DNA from: Roseiarcus sp963737365
Lineage (GTDB): Bacteria > Pseudomonadota > Alphaproteobacteria > Rhizobiales > Beijerinckiaceae
Assembly: GCA_963737365.1 (NCBI GenBank)
Contig: CAVTSD010000001.1
Location: 1,807,117 to 1,871,116, forward strand
Direction of reading: 5' to 3'
DNA: 64,000 bases
Positions 1-8,413 of the stretch are shown piece after piece (position 1 is the first letter of the stretch; each line of letters starts with the position of its first letter). The translations under genes were made by a program, and so were the position numbers. The notes beneath the pieces were generated by a model. It was not told the origin of the DNA. It searched no databases and worked only from the letters and a program-made list of their open reading frames with translations.

Positions 1-759
1 GTTTATGGCAGCGTCGTCCTGGCCGCGACGCAGATGTTCGTAGACGAACGTCTGCCAAAGATGGGCGACGAGTTTCTTTTCCGGCTGCTCGAGGGTCTCG
101 GCGAGCGCGCCATCGTGCACGCGTTCGAGCCCGACGCGGGCTTGTGGGAATACCGCACACGCGCCTCGGCGCACACCTATTCGGCCACGCTGTGCTGGGC
201 AGCCTGCGATAGGCTCGCGGGCATCGCGCGCAAACTGAAAATCGCCGACCGCGCCAAATACTGGGCAAGCAACGCCCGCTCTTTGCGGCTTCGCATTCTC
301 GAACAAGGGTGGGACGAACAGCGAGGCGCCCTGACCGGAGCATTCGGCTCGCCGGACCTCGACGCGAGCGTCCTCTTGGTCGCAGAGCTCGGACTTTTAT
401 CCTCGAGCGATCCCCGCTTCATCAAAACCTGCGACACCATCGGGCGTGAGCTGATGCGCAATGGCCGGATCATGCGCTACACCGCGCCGGACGACTTCGG
501 CTCGCCCGAAACCGCGTTTCTGGCCTGCAACTTTTGGTACATCGACGCGCTCTATCAGATCGGCCGGAAGGACGAAGCGCGCGAATTGTTCGAATCGATT
601 CTTGCGCGCCGCAACGCCTATGGGCTGCTCTCCGAGGACATCCATCCTGATGTTGGAGAGCTGTGGGGGAACATTCCTCAGACATACTCCATGGCGGGCA
701 TTATCAACAGCGCAACGCGGCTATCGTCGAGTTGGGAGGAAGCATGGGCGCGCGACTGA
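1..759 (+). CDS. Glycoside hydrolase family 15 protein (glucoamylase/trehalase-like), 5'-truncated by the window
   Basis: The frame is open from base 1 and gives 252 C-terminal residues. It has the alternating helix pattern of the (alpha/alpha)6 barrel of GH15 enzymes and ends with the typical C-terminal block containing GELWGNIPQTYSMAGII. GH15 members hydrolyse alpha-glucosidic bonds, including trehalose in some lineages; the substrate here is not decided by sequence. The last 16 bases overlap otsA, so the pair is probably translationally coupled. The combination with trehalose-phosphate synthase suggests storage glucan or trehalose turnover. The N-terminal half and its catalytic residues lie outside the window. 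Confidence 0.8.
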   Translation, partial: VYGSVVLAATQMFVDERLPKMGDEFLFRLLEGLGERAIVHAFEPDAGLWEYRTRASAHTYSATLCWAACDRLAGIARKLKIADRAKYWASNARSLRLRILEQGWDEQRGALTGAFGSPDLDASVLLVAELGLLSSSDPRFIKTCDTIGRELMRNGRIMRYTAPDDFGSPETAFLACNFWYIDALYQIGRKDEARELFESILARRNAYGLLSEDIHPDVGELWGNIPQTYSMAGIINSATRLSSSWEEAWARD

Positions 760-2192
760 TCATCGTCTCCAACCGCGTGGCGGTGCCTGAAACGCCCCGG
801 ACTCCGCTGGCGGGAGGAATGGCGGTTGCGGTGAAAGCAGCGCTCAAAAATCGCAACGGACTGTGGTTCGGGTGGAGCGGCAAGGTCTCGGAGGAGCCGA
901 ACGAGGAGCCTCAGGTCGTCGATATCAACAAGATGACGTATGTGCTCATCGATCTGTCGCAGAATGACATTCAAGAGTACTACAATGGCCTAGCCAACAG
1001 CGTGCTGTGGCCGATCCTTCACTATCGGGTCGATTTGCAGGAATACTCCCGCGCCGACGCCAGCGGCTATATCCGCGTCAACCGCATGTTCGCCGATCGG
1101 TTGAGCACGCTGCTGAAGGAAGACGACGTCGTCTGGGTGCACGATTATCACCTCATGCTCCTGGGACGCGAGTTGCGGTCGCGCGGGCATCGCAACACGA
1201 TCGGCTTTTTTCTCCACACGCCCTGTGCGCCGCCCGACATTCTTCAAACCCTGCCTCACCACAGAGAGATCCTCGGCGGCCTTGCCTACTACAACTTGGT
1301 GGGGTTTCAGACGGAAAATGATCGCGACAATTTCGCCCACTATTTGACCTCTCAGGGCGCCTCTCAAAACCGATCCAGCTTTGAATTCGAAGGGCAGAAA
1401 GTGCGGCTCGGCGCGTTCCCGGTGAGCATCGAGACCAAGGCCTACACGCGACTGGCGCGGAACGCGGGTCGCTCGGCCATGGTGGCGCTGGTTCGCGAGA
1501 GCCTCGGCGGGAACAAGCTAATCCTTGGCGTCGATCGGCTCGACTACTCCAAGGGCATTCCGGATCGCGTGAAAGCGTTCGAACGGCTGCTTGAGAACAA
1601 TCCGGAGTGGCGCGGCAACGTGACTTTGTTGCAGGTCACGCCAAAGAGTCGCTCCGACATCAAGCAATATGGCGACATCGAAACCGAACTGACCGGCCTC
1701 ATCGGCAAGGTGAACGGCCAGTACGGCGATCCGGCCTGGACGCCTATTCGTTATGTCAACCGATCCCATTCGCGCACGGTGCTCGCGGGCCTCTACCGCG
1801 CCGCTGAGGTCGCCATGGTGACGCCGCTCCGCGACGGCATGAATCTCGTCGCGAAGGAATATCTGGCCGCCCAGGATCCGGAGGATCCCGGCGTCCTGGT
1901 GCTGTCACAGTTCGCCGGCGCGGCGAAGGAGCTGACAGGCGCGTTGATCGTCAATCCCCACGAAACCGACGCAGTGGCTGCAGCGCTGAAGCGCGCCTTG
2001 GAGATGCCGATAGAAGAACGTCGCGAGCGCCACGCGCCTATGCTCGCGCATCTCTTGGAAAACGACGTCAGGAAATGGGCTGAGGATTATCTCGCGACGC
2101 TGGTCGAAGGGTCGCCGACGCGTGGTCTGCTAGAGGGCATCCGGGCCTTATTTGGCGTATCGTCGGAAAATGGGCCTTTGGTGATGCGCTAG
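744..2192 (+). CDS. otsA: Trehalose-6-phosphate synthase (GT20)
   Basis: This 482-residue enzyme transfers glucose from UDP-glucose to glucose-6-phosphate, giving trehalose-6-phosphate. Visible family marks are the N-terminal LIIVSNR strand, HDYHLM at about residues 133-138, DRLDYSKGIP in the second Rossmann domain, and PLRDGMNLVAKEY near residue 365. The start at 744 is chosen because a GGAGGA ribosome site lies just upstream and residue 1 begins the family's conserved core; a longer frame from 663 would add a non-conserved tail. It overlaps the GH15 gene by 16 bases. No trehalose-6-phosphate phosphatase (otsB) follows; the next gene lies on the other strand. Confidence 0.95.
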   Translation: MGARLIIVSNRVAVPETPRTPLAGGMAVAVKAALKNRNGLWFGWSGKVSEEPNEEPQVVDINKMTYVLIDLSQNDIQEYYNGLANSVLWPILHYRVDLQEYSRADASGYIRVNRMFADRLSTLLKEDDVVWVHDYHLMLLGRELRSRGHRNTIGFFLHTPCAPPDILQTLPHHREILGGLAYYNLVGFQTENDRDNFAHYLTSQGASQNRSSFEFEGQKVRLGAFPVSIETKAYTRLARNAGRSAMVALVRESLGGNKLILGVDRLDYSKGIPDRVKAFERLLENNPEWRGNVTLLQVTPKSRSDIKQYGDIETELTGLIGKVNGQYGDPAWTPIRYVNRSHSRTVLAGLYRAAEVAMVTPLRDGMNLVAKEYLAAQDPEDPGVLVLSQFAGAAKELTGALIVNPHETDAVAAALKRALEMPIEERRERHAPMLAHLLENDVRKWAEDYLATLVEGSPTRGLLEGIRALFGVSSENGPLVMR

Positions 2193-2232
2193 CGGTTCCA
2201 CGTTTTCATGGGCGCGGCCGCGGTCGACCCGC

Positions 2233-3222
2233 TCAGTACTTCTGGATCCCCACCCATTGCTGGTCGGAATAACGCTCGCCGGCGGCGAAGCCGAGCGGCA
2301 GCGCGCGCTCAATCTCCGCGAGTTGGTCCTCGGTCAGATCGATGTTCGCCGCCGCAGCGCACTCCTCGAGATGCTCGCTGGCGCGGGAGCCGGGGATCGG
2401 CACGATGTGCGGCCCCCTGGCGAGCGTCCAGGCAATGGCGAGCGTAGCGGGCTTCAGCCCCCATGACTGAGCGAGCCCGACAAAGGCGGTAAGGCGGTCG
2501 CGATTGCGCCGCCAGTTGAGGCCTTGAAATCGCGGATTGGAACGGCGGAAATCCTTTTCGCTGAAACTCTCCACATTCTGCAGCAGACCGCTCAAATAGC
2601 CCCGTCCGAGCGGCGAGAAGGCGACTATAAGCGCGCCCAGGTCCGCGCAGGCCTGGGTGAGGCCGAGTTCCGGATTGCGCGTCCAGAGCGAGTATTCCGA
2701 TTGGACGGCGGCGATTGGATGCACTTCGTTGGCGCGTCTAAGCGTGTCAGGCGCGACCTCCGAAAGGCCGATCGCGCCAATCGCGCCCGCTTTGACGTGG
2801 CGCGCCAATTCCCCGATTGTGTCCTCGATCGGGATCGATGCGTCGACGCGGTGCACATAATAGAGGTCGATGCGGTCGACGCCGAGCCGCTTCCGCGAGC
2901 CGTCGATGGCCTCACGGATATGAGCCGCGCTATTGTCGAAGAAGCGCGAGCCATCGTCGCGTCGACGAATGGCGAACTTGGTGGCTAGCGTCACCCGGGC
3001 GCGACGGCTTCTGTCTTCGGCCAGGAACTTGCCGATCACCTGTTCGCACAGTCCATCGCCATAGACGTTGGCGGTGTCCCAGAAATCGACGCCAAGCTCG
3101 AGCGCCCGCGCTAGCGTCAGCATCGACTCGGTTTCGTTCGTGGGTCCGTAAAAGCCGCCGAAGCTCATCGCGCCAAAGCCGACAGCCGAAACCGTTCCAT
3201 GTCCCCAAACGCGCCGTTGCAT
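2233..3222 (-). CDS. Aldo/keto reductase
   Basis: This 329-residue protein is a NAD(P)H-dependent oxidoreductase of the aldo/keto reductase superfamily with a TIM-barrel fold. It shows the family's DTANVYGDG region with the catalytic Asp and Tyr, LATKF with the catalytic Lys, and the YYVHRVD strand with the catalytic His. The C-terminal nucleotide-binding segment IVPIPGSR is also clear. The start at 3222 was chosen because it begins the first beta strand and has an AGGA site about 10 bases upstream; a longer frame adds 56 unconserved residues. It lies 32 bases after the SGNH hydrolase gene on the same strand. The substrate cannot be predicted. Confidence 0.9.
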   Translation of the reverse strand: MQRRVWGHGTVSAVGFGAMSFGGFYGPTNETESMLTLARALELGVDFWDTANVYGDGLCEQVIGKFLAEDRSRRARVTLATKFAIRRRDDGSRFFDNSAAHIREAIDGSRKRLGVDRIDLYYVHRVDASIPIEDTIGELARHVKAGAIGAIGLSEVAPDTLRRANEVHPIAAVQSEYSLWTRNPELGLTQACADLGALIVAFSPLGRGYLSGLLQNVESFSEKDFRRSNPRFQGLNWRRNRDRLTAFVGLAQSWGLKPATLAIAWTLARGPHIVPIPGSRASEHLEECAAAANIDLTEDQLAEIERALPLGFAAGERYSDQQWVGIQKY

Positions 3223-3254
3223 CGGTGAGAATCCTGGAGAAAGCCTGAGGCGAC

Positions 3255-4043
3255 TTAGAGCTTGGCCTCGGCTGCGCCTTCGATCGCTTCGGCCAGCGCA
3301 TGCGCCAGGCATCGGTAGCCGAGATCGCTCATGTGCAAGCCATCGCCGGACAGGAGCAAGCTCAGAGCCTTCGCGCCCTTGGCGCTCCAACTTTTCATCA
3401 ATGCGTAGCGGCTCAGCACCGGCACCTGGTCCGCGGCGCCGATATCGTCCACAATCTTGACGAACCGCTGGTAGCGCACGGGGTCGGGGGTCTTCAGAGT
3501 GAACTGCGGTCCAATCAGCATCATCGGGACGCCGGCGGCGTGCGCCGCGGCGATACCGGCCTGTAAGGTTGCGCGAAACAGGCTCTCATCGACGCCCACG
3601 ATTGCGTCGTTGGTGCCGACCTGCCAGATGACCAGCCGCGCCCAGCGGGACTTGAGCGCGCTTTTCAGTCGGTCCAGCGTCTTGACCGCGAGTTCGCCGC
3701 CGACGCCGGCGTTCTTGACGTCGAAGTCTACGCCCGTCCGCTTTTCGAGCTCCGCCTCGAGGCGGGCAGGATAAGTATTGGCCGGCGAACTTGCTCCGAT
3801 GCCTTCCGTCGAAGACGAGCCGATCGCCAAAATGTCGTTTGGAAGACCTATCCGCACCTTGGGAAAGGCCGGAGGGGCGCCATTAGGCTCGAAAGCTGCG
3901 ATTTCGCTCGGACACGAACCGTCTTCCGCGTGGGCGGCGCTCAGCGCGAAGAGGAGGCAGGCAACCCCCGCCGCAATACCCGCGACCGCGCGGGCTGCGC
4001 GACAACTTCGAGGGGGACCTGAACTTTTCTGCACTCGATCCAA
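3255..4043 (-). CDS. SGNH/GDSL-family hydrolase, secreted
   Basis: The 262-residue protein begins with a hydrophobic signal sequence (about residues 18-40, ending at AHA) followed by an SGNH esterase/lipase-type domain. Block I appears as AIGSSSTEG with the nucleophile Ser. The block III GTND is present, and the catalytic Asp/His pair appears as GDGLHMSDLG. Such proteins deacylate or transfer acyl groups on glycans or lipids. The start lies 103 bases inside the end of the upstream OpgC-type acyltransferase gene. This suggests coupled translation and a possible acylation/deacylation pair acting on an envelope glycan. That functional link is inference. Confidence 0.85.
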   Translation of the reverse strand: MDRVQKSSGPPRSCRAARAVAGIAAGVACLLFALSAAHAEDGSCPSEIAAFEPNGAPPAFPKVRIGLPNDILAIGSSSTEGIGASSPANTYPARLEAELEKRTGVDFDVKNAGVGGELAVKTLDRLKSALKSRWARLVIWQVGTNDAIVGVDESLFRATLQAGIAAAHAAGVPMMLIGPQFTLKTPDPVRYQRFVKIVDDIGAADQVPVLSRYALMKSWSAKGAKALSLLLSGDGLHMSDLGYRCLAHALAEAIEGAAEAKL

Positions 4044-5119
4044 TGGGCGACGACGAAGAGAACGACAATGGACACAACCGTGTACGCGAGTTCAGCAAAC
4101 CATTCAATCCCTGCTGACGCGTGCGGCGAGACGGCGGCCAGCGCGGCTTGACCGCCGGCGCTCATCAGAGAGCCGGCTGCGAAGACGGCCAGACTGTTGC
4201 GTCCAAGGCTTTGAACCGCTTTTCCGAAGGCGCCTCGAACCACCGGCGCGATGAAGCGCCCGAAGACCGTGGCCGTCGCGATCAAGTAAGCCAACGCGAC
4301 GAAGTGGATCAGGCGGGCCAATCCAAGATCCTGTTTCGCGACATCGAGATGCGCGGTCGCCGTGTCGCGAAGCCCAGGGGCGAGGCCAGCTTCATCGGTC
4401 ACGATCAGCGCAGCGCCCACGACCGTCAAGGCGCTCAACGCCAAGAGCCACGGAGCGGGCCGCGGAAGACCGTCGCGCCACAGAACCGCCGACACGAGCC
4501 CAAGCGTGAAGACCAGCTGCCAGGCGATCGGATTGAAGAACCATCCGCCGGCCTCCGGCCAGTTCGGCAAGTTGAGACCGAAGATGCGCGCGGCCGCATA
4601 GAGAGCAACCGAAACGATCAAAGCCAAATAGGGGCCGCGTAGCGCCAGCGCGAGCGCAACGGGCGCCCACAACATCAGCACCACGTACAAAGGCAGAATA
4701 TTGAAATAGCCCAGTTGATGGCTGAGAAGGGCAAGGCCCAGAAGGCCGTTGCCTGGCGACCCGAAGACAAAAGACCGTCCATGCGCTTGGATCAGGTCGG
4801 GCACGCCGCTCGCCCAATAGGCGGCGCCGAATACGAGAAGCGCGGCCACGGTCAGCGCGATATGGACGCCGTAGAGCTTGAGCGCGCGTCTCAGGCAGCC
4901 GCCCGCGACCGGCTCGATGCCATATTTGTGTGCTCTTGGCATGTAGATAAGTCCGACCGACAGGCCCGACAGGAAGACGAACGCCTCGGCGCTATCCGAC
5001 AAGCCAAAGTTCCTCGGAGTCCAATTTTCGAGCGGATTGCCGGGAATGTGATCAATCAGAATCGCGATCAGCACGGCGCCGCGCCAAAAGTCGATGTCGC
5101 GGATGCGGTTTGCGTTCAT
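3941..5119 (-). CDS. OpgC-domain integral membrane protein (glucan succinyltransferase-like)
   Basis: This 392-residue protein has about ten hydrophobic segments and begins with the OpgC-type signature: RDIDFWRG, an early helix with IDHIPGNP, and NFGLSDSAEAFVFLSG. OpgC proteins are acyltransferase-3-like membrane proteins that succinylate osmoregulated periplasmic glucans in the periplasm. The start at 5119 (MNANRIRD) opens at the conserved domain; an upstream ATG at 5167 would add 16 residues. Its 3' end overlaps the SGNH hydrolase gene by 103 bases, and the C-terminal tail beyond the last helix is arginine-rich and poorly conserved. Confidence 0.85.
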   Translation of the reverse strand: MNANRIRDIDFWRGAVLIAILIDHIPGNPLENWTPRNFGLSDSAEAFVFLSGLSVGLIYMPRAHKYGIEPVAGGCLRRALKLYGVHIALTVAALLVFGAAYWASGVPDLIQAHGRSFVFGSPGNGLLGLALLSHQLGYFNILPLYVVLMLWAPVALALALRGPYLALIVSVALYAAARIFGLNLPNWPEAGGWFFNPIAWQLVFTLGLVSAVLWRDGLPRPAPWLLALSALTVVGAALIVTDEAGLAPGLRDTATAHLDVAKQDLGLARLIHFVALAYLIATATVFGRFIAPVVRGAFGKAVQSLGRNSLAVFAAGSLMSAGGQAALAAVSPHASAGIEWFAELAYTVVSIVVLFVVAHWIECRKVQVPLEVVAQPARSRVLRRGLPASSSR

Positions 5120-5320
5120 TCCATGCGCCTTGGCGCAAAAACCGCGCCACTCGAGGATCAGTTCCAACAGGCGGAGAAGCAGTTACGTCCACCGCTGGGT
5201 CATCGCTGTCGCGATCTTTCGTGGCGATATAGTGTGCGACCCCAGCCTACCCGTTCACATTCGTGACATCGGGGCGCAGCTCACCGCGATTTGATCGCGA
5301 TCTTGACCGCAGGCCGCCGT

Positions 5321-7423
5321 TCAACCCGCCTCGATCAGCCGCGCTGCTTCGTCGCGCTCAAACAGGTACAGAAGGAGCCTGAGACTGCGGCCCTTCTCAT
5401 CCGCGAGCCTCTCGTGGCGTTTGAGCGCGGCCTCGGCTTCGGCCCGCGCGCGCGCCAGAAGGCCGCCATGGACCTCGAGCCGGGCGAAACGAAAGCCGGG
5501 CGCGCCGGCCTGCCTGGCGCCGAGGACGTCGCCCTCGCCGCGCAGTTTCAGGTCCTCCTCGGCGATGCGGAAACCGTCCTCGGTCTCGCGCAGGATTTCG
5601 AGCCGCGCGCGCGCCGCTTCGCCGAGCGGCCCTTTGTAAAGCAGCAGGCAGGAAGAGCGGCTCGCGCCGCGGCCGACGCGGCCACGCAATTGGTGCAGTT
5701 GCGCGAGCCCGAAGCGTTCGGCGTGCTCGACGATCATGATCGTCGCCTCCGGCACGTCGACGCCGACTTCGACCACCGTGGTCGCGACCAGGATAGCCGT
5801 CGTCCCGCGCTGGAAGCGCTCCATCGCCGCGTCCCGGTCGGGGCCGGCCATTTTGCCGTGCGCGAGTCCGACGGCGTCGCCGAAGATGGCGCGCAGCGCT
5901 CCAGCGCGCTCTTCGGCAGCGGCGACGTCGAGCGTCTCGCTCTCGTCCACCAATGGACAAATCCAATAGGCGCGCGCGCCTGCAGCGACAGCCTGGCCAA
6001 GGCGCGTCACCACTTCGCCGATCCGTTCGATCGGCAAAATGCGCGTGTCGATCGGCTGGCGCCCCGGCGGCTTCTCGCGCAAGGCTGAGACATCCATGTC
6101 GCCGAAATAGGCGAGCACGAGCGAACGCGGGATCGGGGTCGCCGTCATCACCAGGAGGTCGACGGCCTCGCCCTTGGAGGCGAGAGCAAGACGCTGGCGG
6201 ACGCCGAACCGGTGCTGTTCATCAACCACCGCGAGGCCAAGATCGGCGAAGGTCACGCTTTCCTGAAACAAAGCATGCGTGCCGACGGCGATGTCGATCG
6301 TCCCATCCGCCAAGGCGGCGAGCGAAGCGCGCCTGGCGGCCGCCTTGTCGCGACCTGTTAGGAGGGCGATGCGCAGGCCGACACTCGCAGCCAGCGGGGC
6401 CATGCGCTCGTAGTGCTGGCGCGCCAGTATTTCGGTCGGCGCCATCATCGCCGCCTGCCTGCCTGCTTCGACCACCTCCGCCATCGCGAGTAGCGCGACA
6501 ACGGTTTTGCCAGAGCCGACATCGCCCTGCAGCAGCCTCAGCATGCGCTTTTCGGTTCTGAGGTCGGCGCGGATGTCGTCGACCGCCTGGCGTTGGGCGG
6601 GAGTCAGGGAAAAGGGCAGGGCTGTTTCGAGACGCTGCGCCAGATCGCCTTCCCCGAGGTGCGCGCGGCCGGGGATGACGCGCATGCGCGCACGCGTGAG
6701 AAGGAGTGCGAGCTGGTTGGCCAACAGTTCGTCATAGGCGAGCCGCGTCGCAGCCGGACTCGCGGGATCGATGTCCTCAGGGGTCTTCGGCCCGTGCATC
6801 GCGCTCAGCGCTTGCGCAAAGCTCGGCAAGTTCAGATCGCTCAGCGTCTTCTCGCTGGTCCATTCCGGCATCTGGGACAGGCGCTTGAACGCGCCCTCCG
6901 CGGCGCGCGCGACCGTGCGCTGGTAGAGGCCGTCCGTCAGTCCATAGACCGGCTCGACCGAAGGCAGTCGATCGAGTTCCTCCGCTGTCATCACCTTGTC
7001 GGGATGAATCATCTGGCGACGGCCGTCCCAGAGCTCGAGCTTGCCGGAAATCCAGCGCGTCGCGCCGACTGGCAGCCGCGCCCGCACCCATTCGTGATTG
7101 GTGAGGAAGAAGACCAGTTCGACGTCGCCGGTGTCGTCCTCGACCAGAACCTTGAAGGGCGCCCGAGAGCGCGCGTTCGGCGGCCCGTGATGCTCGGTCA
7201 CCTTGGCTTCGATGGTGACGATCGAGCCTGGAATCGCGTCGCGGATCTTCGGCCGCGCGCGGCGATCGACGGTCGCCTGCGGCAGGTGAAAAAGGATGTC
7301 GACCACCCGCGCGCCCCGAGGCTTATCGAGCAGCCGGTCGAAGAGCTTCGCGTTCTTTGGCCCGATACCCGGCAGGGCGCTCGCGGGCGCGAACAGCGGA
7401 TCGAGCAACGAGGGACGCATCAA
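5321..7423 (-). CDS. recG: ATP-dependent DNA helicase RecG
   Basis: This is a 700-residue branch-migrating helicase that reverses stalled forks and processes Holliday junctions. The N-terminal wedge (OB-fold) domain occupies about residues 1-260. The helicase core follows with Walker A GDVGSGKT at 300-307, DEQH at 401-404, and the TATPIPRS motif. The second RecA lobe shows QLRGRVGRG. Length and domain order match the family, so the gene looks intact. It lies 45 bases downstream of the GST-like gene on the same strand. Confusion with Mfd or PriA is unlikely because the wedge domain and the DEQH box are both present. Confidence 0.97.
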   Translation of the reverse strand: MMRPSLLDPLFAPASALPGIGPKNAKLFDRLLDKPRGARVVDILFHLPQATVDRRARPKIRDAIPGSIVTIEAKVTEHHGPPNARSRAPFKVLVEDDTGDVELVFFLTNHEWVRARLPVGATRWISGKLELWDGRRQMIHPDKVMTAEELDRLPSVEPVYGLTDGLYQRTVARAAEGAFKRLSQMPEWTSEKTLSDLNLPSFAQALSAMHGPKTPEDIDPASPAATRLAYDELLANQLALLLTRARMRVIPGRAHLGEGDLAQRLETALPFSLTPAQRQAVDDIRADLRTEKRMLRLLQGDVGSGKTVVALLAMAEVVEAGRQAAMMAPTEILARQHYERMAPLAASVGLRIALLTGRDKAAARRASLAALADGTIDIAVGTHALFQESVTFADLGLAVVDEQHRFGVRQRLALASKGEAVDLLVMTATPIPRSLVLAYFGDMDVSALREKPPGRQPIDTRILPIERIGEVVTRLGQAVAAGARAYWICPLVDESETLDVAAAEERAGALRAIFGDAVGLAHGKMAGPDRDAAMERFQRGTTAILVATTVVEVGVDVPEATIMIVEHAERFGLAQLHQLRGRVGRGASRSSCLLLYKGPLGEAARARLEILRETEDGFRIAEEDLKLRGEGDVLGARQAGAPGFRFARLEVHGGLLARARAEAEAALKRHERLADEKGRSLRLLLYLFERDEAARLIEAG

Positions 7424-7468
7424 GCGCCCTTAGCCGCGCCTGAACCTCCCGGCAAGACGGATGAGCCT

Positions 7469-8413
7469 TCAGCCCGGGAGGACGGAGAAGCCCGCGCGAG
7501 GAAAATGGATCACGATTTCGCCGATCCGCTCGTCGACGCGGCGGATCGCGATGTGCTGCGCCGACAGCGAAACGATCTCGCCGCCAACTTCGACCTTGCC
7601 GTAGTCGTCTGGCGCAACGCGCACCCGGTCGCCGACCTTCCGCCCATTCGGATCGCCTGGATCGTTCTCGGCAACGGTCTCCGGGCACGCATTCGCGGCG
7701 ATGGCGAGAGCCTCGTGGGCGGACATTTCCTCGCGCAGTCCGTGTCCGATCGCTCCTACGCGGCTCTCCCATGCGGCCACTTTGCTGAGGCCGGCGAAGA
7801 TCTGGTCCACTCCGGCGATCGCCCGGTCCTCGGCCGCCGACAGGTTTGACCGCATGTACCAGACGTTCATGTAGGCGCTGACGTCGGCAAGGCTGAAATC
7901 GCCGAAGAGCCATGTCCGCCCATCGCTGAGCTGCGCCTCCATCCAGCCAAGCTGGGCGCGCAGCTGATCGCGCATCTGGGGGATCGCCGCACGCATCTTG
8001 TCGAGATCGAACTTGGTCCCGCGCAGCTGGCTGCGATCTTCGACAAACGCCTGAGGGACCTTCGGACCGAGTGTCCCAAAGACGAGCGTGACGGCGTTCT
8101 GAAAGAAGGTTCGGTCGGTCCATGAACTGAGCGCCCAGGGCGCGCCAATCGCACCTGGCGGAAACAGGGTCGGGGAGGGAAACCGGCGTTCGATTTCGCG
8201 GATGATGATCTGGGTGTCGCAGAACACGTCGGCGCCGATCTGCATCACCGGCGTGCGACGGTAGCCGCCGGTCAGCGGCATCAAATCGGGCTTCGGCATG
8301 ATCTGCGGGATCCGGACGCTTCTCCACGAAAGCCCCTTGTGGCCGCAGACCACGCGGATTTTCTCGGAAAAGGGGGACCGGTCGAAATGATGGAGGATGA
8401 TTGGATGGGGCAT
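7469..8413 (-). CDS. Glutathione S-transferase-like protein with C-terminal extension
   Basis: The first 85 residues form a thioredoxin-like GST domain: HHFDRSPFSEK with the N-terminal active-site Ser region, then RRTPVMQIG, then DTQIIIREIE with the glutathione-gamma-Glu-binding acid. An all-helical GST C-domain follows, with WLFGDFSLADVSAYMNVWY. After about residue 230 there is an extra segment of about 80 residues predicted to be beta-rich (VGDRVRVAPDDYGKVEVGG), which ordinary GSTs lack. The gene precedes recG on the same strand with 45 bases between. The enzyme's substrate is unknown, and the extension could be an added binding module. Confidence 0.8.
   Translation of the reverse strand: MPHPIILHHFDRSPFSEKIRVVCGHKGLSWRSVRIPQIMPKPDLMPLTGGYRRTPVMQIGADVFCDTQIIIREIERRFPSPTLFPPGAIGAPWALSSWTDRTFFQNAVTLVFGTLGPKVPQAFVEDRSQLRGTKFDLDKMRAAIPQMRDQLRAQLGWMEAQLSDGRTWLFGDFSLADVSAYMNVWYMRSNLSAAEDRAIAGVDQIFAGLSKVAAWESRVGAIGHGLREEMSAHEALAIAANACPETVAENDPGDPNGRKVGDRVRVAPDDYGKVEVGGEIVSLSAQHIAIRRVDERIGEIVIHFPRAGFSVLPG

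Noticed and set aside
6593..7849. Plus-strand frame of about 400 codons across recG
   Set aside because: Antisense shadow of recG; His/Arg/Asp-rich composition without any domain.
7323..8327. Long arginine-rich reading frame over the GST-like gene and recG end
   Set aside because: It overlaps two well-supported genes in another frame, and its composition is typical of GC-rich shadow frames.
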